Numbered from the stretch's first letter, positions 46,953 through 59,155 are shown. The stretch is 64,000 bases of DNA from Centroberyx gerrardi (GCF_048128805.1 NC_136003.1:24633340-24697339), one strand, 5' to 3'. The notes: generated from the letters alone by a model not told the origin. Translations and numbers: made by a program.

Positions 46953-47148
46953 GGCCAGGCAGAGGTCCTCCGTTGGCATATTGTTGTCTGAGGATTGCCA
47001 CCGATGTGGCATGAGGTTGGCATGTGGAGGGCATAGGGTTGGCATATGTACTGTGAGGAGTTGACACAGGGTCTGCTCTGAAGTGACATAAGTTTGGCAA
47101 GCTTGGCATTTAGGTGGCATAAGACCGGCCGGGGATTGGCACCGGGTT
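46953..47148 (+). repeat. Degenerate 11-bp-period minisatellite (GGCAT register)
   Basis: GGCAT or near variants start at 46953, 46964, 46975, 47008, 47019, 47030, 47041, 47063, 47085, 47096, 47105, 47116, 47127 and 47138. Almost all are separated by 11 or multiples of 11 bases. Unit consensus is about AGGTTGGCATA. Confidence 0.75.
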
Positions 47149-47846
47149 AGTGAGGGGTGCTGAATGCATTGTGTCTCTGGACGAGGTCGCGGATGTGTGT
47201 GCACGTTCGCGTGCGCGTATCTACCTCGGTGTGGCTGCGGACGGGCCCCAGAGCTGTAGGTTTGTGCGTCGCATCCGCTTTGAAAACTCTTGTCGCTCTC
47301 ACCCAGGAGATGGCACATGGGACCTAAATATTTCATTTCGAAATCTTTGTCGTTCCACATTCATACATGCACATGGCACACTGATGCTCACCCACATCTC
47401 TCACTGACTGCCGCACATCCTTGCTAGAAGACGGTGCTAAATGCATTCAGGCATACCCACGCAAGCTAAGAAACACTCTTGGGCCGTTCAGGTTGGCCTA
47501 GTTGGGTTATATACCGGCCTGCTTGAGCCCCAGTCGCCAGTCATTTCCACAGTTTCCAATGAGGAGGATATTTCAGTGTTGTTAGAGTTCCGGCCGTGCG
47601 ATCTGCACCGGGCATTACGGGTTTGATGGAAGGTAATGAACGTGAGACGTGGATGTAATGTGGGTCATGGTCCTCGGTGCTGCAGTGGAGGTGAATGGGG
47701 CTCTTTGTATTCAATGGGAGCGCTTCACATTACCTGCAAGTATTGTTGAAAATGAGTCTCTGTCTCCTTCTAATTAAGGTGCGGGTAACAACCAGCACCT
47801 TCAGCAGAGCATGCACATATGCAGACAGACACAAACACACACACAC

Positions 47847-47874
47847 ACACATACCCCCCCCCCCCCCCCACCCC
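47847..47874 (+). repeat. C homopolymer tract next to CA repeat
   Basis: CACACACACACACATA followed by about 14 C. Another C-run tract is at 48009-48046. Confidence 0.75.
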
Positions 47875-48220
47875 AAATACACAGACACACACAAGCATAC
47901 ATGCACACACGTGCGCACGTACACACAGACATCACAACCCGCTGCTACTACAGAGAAGGGTTGAACAGATGTTGAGGAATTTAAGATGCAAACGGGAACT
48001 GGGACTCCCCACCCCCCCCCCCCCACCCTCCACCCCCCCCACCCAGTTTCACACTCTCACACACGCACGCACACATGAATATACATACATTGCACACAAA
48101 AACACACAGATACACCTTTCCCGCCGTCCTTTCTAAGCGTGCACAATCAGTTACTCGCGTACGGCATGTACGGTCACACATACACATGTACAGACACGCG
48201 CCTGCACAAAAGCAGACACG

Positions 48221-48221
48221 T

Positions 48222-48255
<34 letters not shown>
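48221..48255 (+). repeat. (CA)n microsatellite
   Basis: About 17 CA units. Confidence 0.88.
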
Positions 48256-48257
<2 letters not shown>

Positions 48258-48805
48258 ACATGCATTGTGGCCCACATCCCCCTCTAGGCTGGCCCTGCTC
48301 ATAAGGGGCACCATGTGGCACTCTATTCCCTCTGGCACGAGGCAGCGACTCTGCCAGCTCTGCATTGTCCTCTGCCCACTGGAGAGCACGCGCCCAAATC
48401 ATGCCCCCTCTCTTCCTCTGTCTTTATTCCTCTCTCTCTCTTTTCTCTCTTTCACTCCTTTTCCTCTTGTTTACCATAGATGTACTGAGATGGATGGCGT
48501 TTGCTTGCTTTTGGTCTCCAAAGTGCACAGAAACTTAAGATGAATGGCCGTGTGTTTGTGATAGTGAGGCTGATGGAACACTGTTGGGAAATCTTGTTCC
48601 TGTGGCAAACGCCCATGCCTCATTGTCTCCCTTTTGTTTTCCGCCAATTTTCAACCTCCGTCCAATTGAAGTAGTAAATATTGTTGTAAAATGCTGGCTT
48701 AGTTGGTTGATAGCTTGGATCTCCATCCAAAAAAAAAAAAGAAAAACAAAAAACAACTAAAATGAATAAACTCTTCTGCCGTTGCCTCTGACTATTCACT
48801 GCTCA

Positions 48806-48840
48806 TTCATTCATTTATTCATTCATTCATTCATTCATTC
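48806..48840 (+). repeat. (ATTC)n microsatellite
   Basis: About nine ATTC units with one ATTT variant. Confidence 0.85.
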
Positions 48841-49019
48841 AGGAATAACAGTATTATACCCCCTTTCACGCCATTAGAGACCCTGGAAATACTCAAGTTG
48901 ACTGTCAGTGTGAAATGTCGACCCTGCAGAACGATCAAGATCCGGACTGACAGTCGGGTCAAACTCGGCTCTGCTTGGTGTCGAAGTTCACCACTCAACT
49001 GCTGTTTCTGGAGTCTTCA

Positions 49020-49302
49020 ACAGTGACCAAGTGGAAATAAAAAGGTGAGTAAACTTTTCCTCCAGGCAAGCAACCACCAATCTAAACTAAAATCAGATAT
49101 ACTAGATAAAAGCATTAATGTATGTTTTTCCCTTTAAATACTCTATCCTCATTTATTTGCATCAGTTAGATATACTTACTATGATGTCTACTATATGAAT
49201 TTATGTCATTATATCAGTCTAAAAAGGTGGGTAACTCTATTCTGCAAATAAAAAGGTGGGTAAAGTGAGTGTAGGTGGGCTCACCTCTCTAATCCCTGGC
49301 TG
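49020..49302. mobile_element. TAGCCAG-ended element, copy 1
   Basis: It starts CAGTGACCAAGTGGAAATAAA and ends TCACCTCTCTAATCCCTGGC. Internal AAAAAGGTGGGTAA and CAACCACCAAT blocks match 61831-62100. No coding capacity. Confidence 0.6.
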
Positions 49303-50239
49303 TCTTCTGCCATGTTGAACACACAGCGTTAACACATCTGCTCCTGATGACGTTATGAGGTGACGACCATCGGACTCCTGTGTGCAACGAATCAGTGTGA
49401 ACTGCCACCTACATGGGATGGACTCGGATCAGCGTACTATAATATACAAGGGCTATTAAGAGCTATTAAGGGCTGATATCACAATATCACTAAGGATCCA
49501 AATTATAATGGGAAATCAGTATAGAGATTAGATTCAATTAAACTTTAATGAAGGGGGATTTGGCTCGTTGCAGCAGCAAGAAGTAGTAGGATACATCAAA
49601 GGATAGAATATAAATAAGAATAGAGCAAATGGGGTTATATCCACATACACAACTGACAATTCCAACACTTGGACATATTAGAAATGTTTTAGAAAGGGCA
49701 GTTTCCATATTGCTCACTTCATTTCTCCTTTTTTTCCTATTATGTTGTACACCCATGTAACTAACTGGTAGTGTCATGTAAATCCATGTGGGCTGGGCAC
49801 CTTGTGTGTATGACACTTAAATAAATTAAGTTAAATCAATCAAATCAATCAATCAATGTACTGAATGTGCACAAAAAGCATGGACTCCAGCATTAACAGG
49901 ATGTGCAAAAACAGCAGCAGTTGTATAGTTGTAAGCAGCAGATAAATACATAGCCCTAACTCTGTGAGATTTGTGTATTATGAAACGGTGGAGTATTATA
50001 GAAAATTATAAAAATATCAATATGTAACGTGTAATGTGTGTAACAGAGTGTACAAAGGTGTGATTGTATGTGAGACAATAGTGGTGGTGTATAGTAGGCC
50101 TAATTGACAGAAAGTTATCAGCGGCAAAGAGGGAAAGTCGTACGAGGGAAGCTTTGGTTTCTCACTTTTCTTCTCCGGTCCCTGGGAGGGAAGCGGCTCC
50201 GTCCCTCCCTCCATCACACAGCTGCTCTGAGGAGCGCGC

Positions 50240-50500
50240 GGCTCCATGGGGCTCTGGGTCGCCTTAGCTCTCTGTGCCTGGGTGAGAATTAGCCAGCTTT
50301 AGCGCTCGCCTTGCCTGGTAATCTCTTAATCTGGCCAGGCTGAGGAGAAAGGCTTTGGGGGAGAGATGGCGTGTCAATCCGTGTCCTCACATCTCTCTCG
50401 GCACCGCGAGGCGCGCGGCGCGCGGAGAAGACGGAGAAAGTTTGCGGGTGAGAGTTCTGCCTCGCCTTAATGAATTAGGTCCGTTTAATTATTCTGTTTG
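50240..50500. promoter_or_regulatory. Candidate CpG-rich regulatory block
   Basis: Unique GC-rich sequence: GAGAATTAGCCAGCTTTAGC, GGTAATCTCTTAATCTGGCC, GGCGCGCGGCGCGCGG, then CTTAATGAATTAGG and TTTAATTATTC. A mix of CpG and homeodomain motifs. Role inferred. Confidence 0.28.
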
Positions 50501-50544
50501 TTGAGAGAAGGCGGGGAATGTGACGATGAGGGATCCTGTCTTCT

Positions 50545-51103
50545 TTAAAGGTGCTATGTGTAGCATTTTTAGACATCAATACATCATTGTCAAATTAACT
50601 GTGATACCTTGGTATAATTACAGTAAACAAATGAGACCATGGTCGAGGTGATTGGTAGCCTCTATCTCACACCAGTGGTATTATTAGTGCTACTATTCCC
50701 TAAAATTAAAGTTTTTTCCCACATAAACCCTGTTGCTCCCTGTCATAAAGAGGATGTTGCTTCTCTGGTCAAAGGTTTTCTCTTTGGCTTTACTGAAGAG
50801 GATAAACATGTTGGAAGGGATTTTTCCATCGGCCTTTCTCTCCTCCCACCATCTGTCATTGCAAGAAACTCTTCCAGCTTTAGCTCCGTTTGCGCTGGAA
50901 GAACAGCGCCCACTTCCTGTTTTGTGCCATAAAGCAATCCAGCAGATTTGCTGTGAAATCTGACCCAGTGGCACACAATGTAAAATGCAGTGTAGAGGCT
51001 GCCAGTCTTACCAGCCTCATGATCTTGTTTGTTTCCACTAATTAAACTTCACGTCTTAAACGTGATAGGGATTTATTGAAGTTAAAATTACACATAGCAC
51101 GTG
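50545..51103. mobile_element. Inverted-repeat DNA transposon (about 0.56 kb)
   Basis: The left end AAAGGTGCTATGTGTAGCAT is mirrored at the right end, whose reverse complement reads CACGTGCTATGTGTAATTTT. The interior encodes no transposase. The ends resemble a widespread fish non-autonomous family; the name is not assigned. Confidence 0.6.
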
Positions 51104-51404
51104 TCCAGAATCTTCGATGAGGAATTCTCAAATTTTTCCTGTTTTCATGTGTCATTGTCTGGCCACACATTGCAAAATGTCTAACATACATGGGCATCAA
51201 TGGGATGGCATCCATTTTTTTCTCAATTCCTGAAAATGTTTTTGGAGAGAAAGGGTTTCTGGAGGATTACTGATGACTGACCGATGATGCGCAATAAATC
51301 ATCCTCCTGCTAACAATCTATGAATAACATAGCATCCCAAGTTTAATTACAATTACAATGAATTACAATTACATTGAATGCGATAACACCGGGTTGAATG
51401 AGGA

Positions 51405-51545
51405 ACAACCTGGTAGTGGCTGTGTATCGACACGGTAATGAATGGCTAATGCGCTGGTGGAGAGGAGATGCTAATGCCATTCTAATTCCCTCTCGCTCAG
51501 AGTGGCCGCTGTGTCCTGAGCCTGTTAATCTGAACCCTTTAAACC
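51405..51545. promoter_or_regulatory. Candidate conserved non-coding element
   Basis: CACGGTAATGAATGGCTAATG, GATGCTAATGCCATTCTAATT, CTGTTAATCTGAACC, CCTTTAATCTGGTTAGC. Five TAAT-type sites within 140 bp in unique sequence. Confidence 0.28.
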
Positions 51546-51670
51546 TTTAATCTGGTTAGCTGTCTAGAGAGGGTCACACACCGTGCACACACACACACAC
51601 ACTCACAAAGACATACACGCAAACAACCTGTCACCGCCTTGTAAAGCACTAGGCCGTACCTGTCATACCT

Positions 51671-51686
51671 CTCATCTCCCTCTCTC

Positions 51687-51739
<53 letters not shown>
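51671..51739 (+). repeat. (CT)n microsatellite
   Basis: About 33 CT units with one G interruption. Confidence 0.9.
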
Positions 51740-51742
<3 letters not shown>

Positions 51743-52439
51743 ACACATGTGACATCTTGAGCGCCTGCAGCGAGATTCTTCCCCATGAGCGGCATTCCAG
51801 AGCAGGCCGTCCCAGGGGAGCATGGGAAGTGGGGTCAGGCAGTGGTTGGTTTCGGGGGTGGTGGGGGTTGGAGGGGCCGGTGCAGGGGGCTTGTTGATGC
51901 GAGGGTCTGGTTAGGGTGGAGGGAGGGAGGGGGGTGTGTGAGGACGCTCTGATTCACCTACCAGACTCTCATGGTCACACACTGCGCCTTCGCTGAATCC
52001 AGGATGAACTTAGCTCAGCTGATGCATGTCTGGTCTCAGCATCGGACACGCCGGGCCTCTCTGCCGGCCCCCAGTCCGCAGCTTGACCCCCGCCCAGACA
52101 CCCAGTCCAGTCATGTAGATGGAGACTGATTCAGTGTGATATCTGTTGCTCTACAGTGTCGTCTGTAGCTCTTCCTTGGTTCCCTATGGACTGGAAAGGA
52201 ATTTGCAAATATTTAATTTCTTGGAATTGACTCTGTACATTGTACTTCTACAGTGGGATCCTCACATTTTCGGCAAATGTGAGAGAAAAAGAGAGAAACA
52301 GGGAGAGTATTTTGTTTTGTCCCGGTAAACCGTCACCTACTTTGAACTTGAGCCATTTTCACATTCGTTTCCCATTCACTCTCCACTGCAACACGTAGCA
52401 CACGAGTGCAGCTATCTAGGCCTTTCCACGGCAGGCGTT

Positions 52440-52740
52440 GATTGTGTTTCTCCCCTAATTAGATCAGAATGGGGACTTTGTGTGCGTGAGCGGAGGCTCT
52501 GTGCGCGTGCATTTTTGTCACATATTATCTTATCATTTCCCTCTTTCTCTCCCGTCGTCCCCGCTCCCCTCCTCATTCTTTCTGTCTGCCGGTTAATATT
52601 TCATTCGCTCTGCAGTCGAAGCAGGCTGGTACATTAACCAGCGGTGCCAGTCGAGCTTCTCTGCTTGTGGCTGGCTGTATAAAAATAAACACACTCTAGT
52701 TGTAATGAACAGATGTCACAGAATTTAAACGTGCACTCAC
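52440..52740. promoter_or_regulatory. Candidate conserved non-coding element
   Basis: CCTAATTAGATCAGAATGGG, GCCGGTTAATATTTCATTCG, GTACATTAACCAGCGG, CTGTATAAAAATAAACACAC. Unique sequence flanked by C-rich low complexity at 52740. Confidence 0.25.
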
Positions 52741-52886
52741 CCCCCCCCCCCTCCGCAACCCACCCCTCGCCCTCCTCCCCCTTTCACCCTCCTCTCCCAC
52801 CACCACTCCCCCTCCCCTTGTGCTCACGCATAAAGGCGCACATGCATGCACACACGGCATGCAGATAGACGGCCGCGATCACATAT

Positions 52887-52921
<35 letters not shown>

Positions 52922-53205
52922 GGCACGCACTTCTCCGAAAGGACCTACGCAGAGAGTAAAACACTTGTCCACATGAGCACAAGCTCTCTGAAACGTGTGC
53001 TGACATGAGTGTGTAGAGAGCATATGCACACACACACCAAACTCATACGTTCTCACACACGTATTCCCATGTGAGCTTTGCCTGGCACAGGGACGGACAG
53101 GCAGACATTGTGTTGCTCTGCCAATCTCTTTCTCTCTTTCCGCATCTCTCTCTTTTCTCTCTTTAGCTTCTCTCTCTTTCTTTTCTTCCTCCCTCCCTCC
53201 CTGCC

Positions 53206-53245
<40 letters not shown>
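53206..53245 (+). repeat. (CTGT)n microsatellite
   Basis: About nine CTGT units after a CT-rich lead. Confidence 0.88.
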
Positions 53246-53249
<4 letters not shown>

Positions 53250-53718
53250 AGTCAGCAGGGTAACACTGCGGTCATTTTACAGACTATTTTCATGAGGTCC
53301 TCCCATCCACTTCCCAGAGCCAGCCTGCCATCCCACAATCCCCGGCGGCATCATCAGAACCCATTTTGGTACTGCGGGAAAGGGTTGGGCGTGAGTGTGT
53401 GTGTGCATCTGTGTCTGTGTCTGTGTGTGTGTGTGTGTGTCTGTGTGTACGTCCATCCCCCTTGTCACTCCCGCTCTTTTCCCACTGACTGTGTGCCAGC
53501 TCTCTGTGTTTGCTGGCTGACAGGACCGAAGGAGAGACGATTGTTCTCTACGTACCCAGAGACCCTCCCCTGCCAAGTCTGGGATGAAATCCTTTCTATA
53601 GCGCTAACTCCTCACAGTCGGGCCTCTCACAGCAAAACACACACCATTACTGCTCTGGGTGGGAGGGTGATACCATGCGAAAAGTCAGTCAGACACACAT
53701 AGGTCTGTTTTGTACTCG

Positions 53719-54046
53719 CACTGCAAAAAATAAACTGCCTCTTAGCAAGTTTAGTCTTATATTGAGTCTTAAGATCTGCCAATGGTGTGATATAATTCAC
53801 TTGTTTCCAATGCAAATCCACTTGCTTCAGGAATTTCCTTGAATCAAGCAACATCATCTTGATAGTTGTGGAGTGATAGAGTGGTATTTTGTCAAGATTT
53901 CAGGAAAATTCTCAAAGACAGGTGAAACTGCATTGGAAACAAGGGAAATCATCTCGCCCCACTGGTAGATTTTCCTCACTTGTATTAAGGAAAACGAGTC
54001 AGACTCAATGCTAAATGACTCGCTGAGATGGACTTTTTTTGCAGAG
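53719..54046. mobile_element. Small inverted-repeat DNA transposon, copy 2
   Basis: It starts CACTGCAAAAAATAAACTGC and ends GAGATGGACTTTTTTTGCAG. Internal arms CACTTGTTTCCAATGCAAAT and CTGCATTGGAAACAAGG are complementary. Same family as 9201-9553. Confidence 0.7.
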
Positions 54047-55281
54047 CGAGGTCCCTGTTTAAGTTCGAGAGAGCCGCGGAGAGTCGACCGCAGTGGTGAA
54101 AAACAGAGCGGCTCGTCCGCCCGCCCGCCGAGGCAGAAGAGGCGGGCTAAAGGAGATTAAAGGTGACGGAGAGAGAAAGGGAGCGCGGATGAAGGAGACG
54201 GAGGAGATGAAAGGAGAAGGGGAGAGGTGCGGAGGTCGTCCGGGGGGTGATCAGTGAGGTGGATGCGATGCCATCTGACAGGTCCAGCTGGGAGACTGCC
54301 CGCCCCCCAGCGCTGCAAACTGGTCAATATGGAGGCCAATTACTGCTGCCCATGTGACCAGGGCATCATCCAACCCTATCATAACACACACTCAGACGCA
54401 CACAAACACACACACACACACACACGCGCCATCTGTGCAGACCAGCAACGACCCACACCTCCCCCTCTGATCCAGTTGCGTCCCCATGCACACTCCTACT
54501 TAACCCCCTAAACACGGGCCAGCCACGCCCCTGCCGGACCCTCCTGAACCCTCCGGAGCGTGCCGCAACTGGGCCTCCTTGAAGAAGACGGGGAGCGGTC
54601 AGAAAAGGCCCAGAAGTTTCCGCCGAGACAGACAGACCCGACCCCCACCCCCACCCCCACCCCCTCTGACTGCTAGGCCGCTGCCCTGCCATCTCCTTCA
54701 CTTTCTGCTTATTCCACAACTCTCTCTAAGCATGAACTTCCCCCTTCTCCCCCCCCCGCCCCCCCCGTCGTGTACGTCAACATCTGGCACCGCCCAAAAC
54801 CCCCGCAAAAAACCTATCTGGCCACCCGCCAGAGGCCTGAAACCTACCTGGCGCTCGCCCTGAATCTCCACCTCTTGTCTTTCCGCCCCCCTCCCCACCC
54901 ACAAACCCCCGGTTCCTCTCCTGCCCCCTACCCCCAACCTCCTGCCACCCCTTCCTCCCCCCTCCCGCCCGTCCCGAGGCCCTCGTTCCTCCCTTGGCAG
55001 GACCTCCAGCGGTAGCGTAGTCTCAGTTTAGCTCCTGCCTCGTCTTCTGCCCCACTGCCCGAGCTTCGCCCGCGCCCCATTGTGTGATAACAAACAGATG
55101 TTGTGGAATTTCCTCTGAATGGGCTGCCAGTGACGGGCCCGCTCCCTCGTCTGGCATGGGGGGGCACTGGCACTCAGTCTGGCGTCGAGGCTGCAGCGCC
55201 GGGGCTGGCCGAACTGTGTTCTGTCTGCACGATTGTTCCTCCACCGTATGCATGCACAATGTTTTAGTCTTCTGGGCCTGC

Positions 55282-55282
<1 letters not shown>

Positions 55283-55328
<46 letters not shown>
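55283..55328 (+). repeat. (GT)n microsatellite
   Basis: About 22 GT units. Confidence 0.9.
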
Positions 55329-55330
<2 letters not shown>

Positions 55331-55507
55331 CCTGTACGTGTGTGTGGGCCTGTACATGTGTGTGCATGCAAGTACAGGTTCCAGTGAAGTTCACATTGTA
55401 CCATGTTTGCTCCCTCAGAAAGTGTGTGTGTGTAAGTGTGTTTTTATGTCCTTGATTCTTGCAAATTTGTGTGGACATAAATAAATTATTCAAGTGTGTG
55501 TGAGTGT

Positions 55508-55514
55508 ATATGTG

Positions 55515-55576
<62 letters not shown>

Positions 55577-55580
55577 GGGG
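55508..55580 (+). repeat. (GT)n tract ending in G21
   Basis: GT repeats (about 55510-55559) abut a run of 21 G (55560-55580). Unusually long homopolymer for a genomic assembly. Confidence 0.85.
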
Positions 55581-56877
55581 TTGCGTGTATGTCTTATGTC
55601 CTTTTTTTTTTTTAGCAAAACTGTATGTCCATTTCATTTCAAATTGCATTGTTTCATAGTTTGTTTTTTAATCAGTGACAGATTGCAAATGCTCATAATC
55701 GCTTGACCAGATTATCTTTCCCCCTCTGCCTTGAATACTGAATGCTTTTATTCCCTACATATTTTATAGCCGTATTATTGTCTGATATTTGTTTTTTTGC
55801 AAAACACCCTGTAATTATTTTAGCTAGACGGTTAATTGGAATTCACACCATAGTACTTGTGACATTTTGATAATCGCACTATTGACTGTTATGTCGGACA
55901 AACACTCTTGATTTTTTTTTTCCTACCAAGTTGAGTGAGAAAAAGAGTGGGCATGAACATGATAATTTAAACAGCGAGATTCATTCACTCACTTTTTATC
56001 TTGAGTGCAGCACATAGTGTCACTGGAAGTTTTTTTTAAAAGTAAGGCTAGTTCAGAATGACAACAAATACAAGTTAAAAGTAAGAGGTTTAAAATTATG
56101 GGAAATAAAATAGGATTAATTCACCAAAGGCTGTGAAATGATTTGGTAAAGCCAGAGGGAATATATGAACTGACTGGCAAAGCATCTCTTCATCTCATTC
56201 AGGTGTGAACTTCAGGCGTTGATCTGGTGATTTGAGAACTGTTGGTTTGATTTAATTTACAAAAACCTGCACATTCCTTCACATTCATTATCATCTCTGA
56301 TGCAAAGTCAACAGCTATCAACACATTTTGTGTAGCCTGTGTCTATATGTGTGTGTGTGTGTGTGTATTTATGTTATTGTTTTGTGTTGTCATGTGTTGA
56401 TATTAATGAAAGATAGGTGTGCATCCTTACAATTAAATTCTTTTGGTTAACTGAATGGTATGATATTCTCTTTTTTGATGTGTTAACCTTGTCGCAACCT
56501 TTCCCATCACACACACACACACACACACACCCCTTGTCATCACTATTTCTGACTGAGAGGAAGCTGCTGTAATAGAAGAAAAGCCTTGTAAACCTCTGTG
56601 TCTTGACTTGGCTTCAAAGAGAGAAGACAGGCTATCAAACATGCAGGCTGTTGTCTAACAAACCAACAAACCAGTCCTAATTATTAAACCAGTTGTAATT
56701 GTTTTGCTTTTTCCAAAGTCCCAAAAAACATTTCAAAGTCAACTTTTTTGCAACAGAATTTTAATGAGACCAAAATCAATATTCTGGCATCTTTACTTTA
56801 AAACTGTATTATGTAAATGGAAAATAAACTTGAGACTGAAACTGAAAACTCGTGGAAGGCTTAGGTGTGTGTGTGTG

Positions 56878-56911
<34 letters not shown>

Positions 56912-57127
56912 TTGGGGGTGGGATTAGTCTGATTTGTTGCAAGGTTATCACATCCCAAAGAAGGATTATTACCCAACCAGAGTTTAATTGTAAGGATGCA
57001 GCACACCCGCGTCTTCCAACGCACGAGCTCCTGTACAACATAACATAACAAAAATATGCATATTCATAGGCCTTCTACACATCACGAAAATGCCTTACTG
57101 GTGTGTATCTCTCTCACTCTGTGTGTG

Positions 57128-57138
57128 TGTGTAGGTGT

Positions 57139-57168
<30 letters not shown>
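57128..57168 (+). repeat. (GT)n microsatellite
   Basis: GT repeats with a few A interruptions. Confidence 0.8.
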
Positions 57169-57169
<1 letters not shown>

Positions 57170-57417
57170 GCAAAGGGTTACTCGGGATGAGCGCTCCCGT
57201 TTTTAAACGTGCTGGATAATGAACAGATGCTGCAAAAATTAGGAAAGAAACATCGACTCCTCCCAGCAGTGCCACTTTGGCCCGGTGAACTGGCACACTG
57301 GCGCGCACACTGGGTTGTCCTCTCCGGGGCTCCTGGTGCTGCTGCTGGGGAACATTAAGGGACTTGGCACGGCTCTCCTCCGCCAGCCTGCCAGCCTCCC
57401 TCTCTCCGGACTGTGGA

Positions 57418-57481
57418 GGTGGTGGTGGAGGAGGAGGAGGAGGAGGAGGAGGTGGAGGAGGTGGGGGGGGGGGGGGGGGGG
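57418..57481 (+). repeat. (GGA)n tract ending in a G18 run
   Basis: About twelve GGA/GGT triplets followed by about 18 G. Proline-rich minus-strand frames here are artefacts. Confidence 0.85.
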
Positions 57482-57689
57482 TATTTTGATAGATGCCCTC
57501 TCCCACTGCTGGCTGGCTTCACTTGGACTGACTCTTCCAGAAACGCATGCAACTTTTTTCCCCCTCTTTGCTGATGAGGCCAAAATATATATAGGCCTAT
57601 CTGTTTGGAAAAAGTCTAACACAAAAGGAGTGTCGGCCGAGATAAGGAAGGGTTTTTTCAAGAGTTCACTGGGTGGTTTCGGGTGCTGT

Positions 57690-57805
57690 GGGTCTCTGAG
57701 TTGAGCAAGGCACTAACAGTGGCAGGGTTAGTGGTTTGATTCCCACTGTAGGGCCGCACATGCTGAAAACACTCATGGGTAAAAGCGTCTATAAATGGCA
57801 CATGT
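57690..57805 (+). mobile_element. tRNA-derived SINE tail
   Basis: B-box-like GGTTTGATTCCC at about 57731, then GGGCCGCACATGCTGAAAA and GGGTAAAAGCGTCTATAAAT. The latter matches the common fish SINE tail of TGGATAAAAGCGTCTGCTAAATG type. Confidence 0.65.
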
Positions 57806-59096
57806 AGGCCTCCTATGTAATATAGGGCAGTGGTTCTATACAGAACCGCAATGACTTAAAGGACCCTATGATTTGTTAGAATAAAATAAAAATAATACAA
57901 AAAGGGGCCTAAATCAGAATAAAACCCAGTGTGGGTCCTCAAAATGGTGTTTTAATGGCTACTGCTGCTGAGTTAGAAGCATTTCAAGCTCTCTTTATAG
58001 CACCAAAAAGGTCCCGCCATGATACAAACCTAAAGAAGCATTTTTTGGTACTGTGTGGTACTTTGGTCAAAAGTGTCCAGAAAAATATGTTGAAATTTTA
58101 CAACAGTCGTATGAGAAAACTTAGGCTACTCTAGGCTTTAGAAAATAGCCTACCTGTTTGTGCCTCCGTCGATTTTTTTTTTTAAACTTTCGTTTTAATG
58201 CAAATGTATGAGTAGATTTAGTTGTTAGGCCTTTAAGAAGTTAATTCTATGATTGTGAGAGATAAAAATAAGCTATTACTAACATCTTTCTTTCATCTGT
58301 CAGTAACCCGCAGCACGGGCTATAGGCCTGCATGTGAGCTCCGGGTTTAAAACATTATTCCTACACTGACATTAAGCCTGAACAAAAATTGTAGGCTATT
58401 GATCCATGTTCGTTAAAATTAAATTAGCTTTGTCTTGCACTGTAGACCCTATTGAACTGTAATTACTGATAATTGTATCGATTTTAACATTTTGAATTCT
58501 GCTAGTGTGTGTGTTTTTACTAAACCCTAAGCTATGGCAAAGTCTCTGCATCTAATATCTAAATCTAATTTACCACTAAAACTTCCAAACCCGCATATAG
58601 AGAGACTAAATTCCCGGGGACAAATTGAAGCAATGACTGACAAAATATTATCAGCCTGTTGTTTTTGGTCAGTGTGATAAATTGTCAGACGTAGGTCACC
58701 AAACTATCAGAGGGAACTTTGGTCCCTGATGTTTATTTTCTTTATTAGTTATTGTTTCACAATAGATTTCCTGCATTTCTGCTCGATATTTGCTCTCCAT
58801 TATAATGATCAAAACTACAAGATCAAATTGGGACCGATTCAGGCCGAGGTGTGGCGATTCACGACACCTTAAGCCAAGCTCAGGTGACACCCGGCGAGTC
58901 TAAATTTCAAATAAACTGAACGATGGTCTCGGTCGTTGTCCATGTTGCTGGTATATTGATACTGGTCACCGCCATTCACCACCCAGAGCCTCTGTGTGTC
59001 CTTACAGCAGAGAGCACCCAGGACATTTTGGGGAACATATGGGTCCCGGGGCAGCGCTCCAAACCCAGCCGGGGTGGCAACGGCTGCCCCTTGCAC

Positions 59097-59107
<11 letters not shown>

Positions 59108-59145
<38 letters not shown>
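59108..59145 (+). repeat. (GT)n microsatellite
   Basis: About 19 GT units. Confidence 0.9.
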
Positions 59146-59147
<2 letters not shown>

Positions 59148-59155
59148 CTGTGTGA

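Noticed and set aside
46785..47360. 191-codon minus-strand open frame rich in MPT-like repeats
   Set aside because: Its regularity is explained by the 11-bp minisatellite read in one frame (33 bp = 11 residues); no start context or homology seen.
55023..55649. 208-codon minus-strand open frame
   Set aside because: Mostly TH repeats from the GT microsatellite; no conserved domain.
57725..57760. Possible tRNA gene (B-box-like GGTTTGATTCCC)
   Set aside because: No complete cloverleaf or A box; better explained as a SINE tail.
58869..59096. 75-codon minus-strand open frame with non-repetitive sequence
   Set aside because: Looks protein-like by composition but no family was recognised and no splice sites or partner exons were visible; left unannotated.
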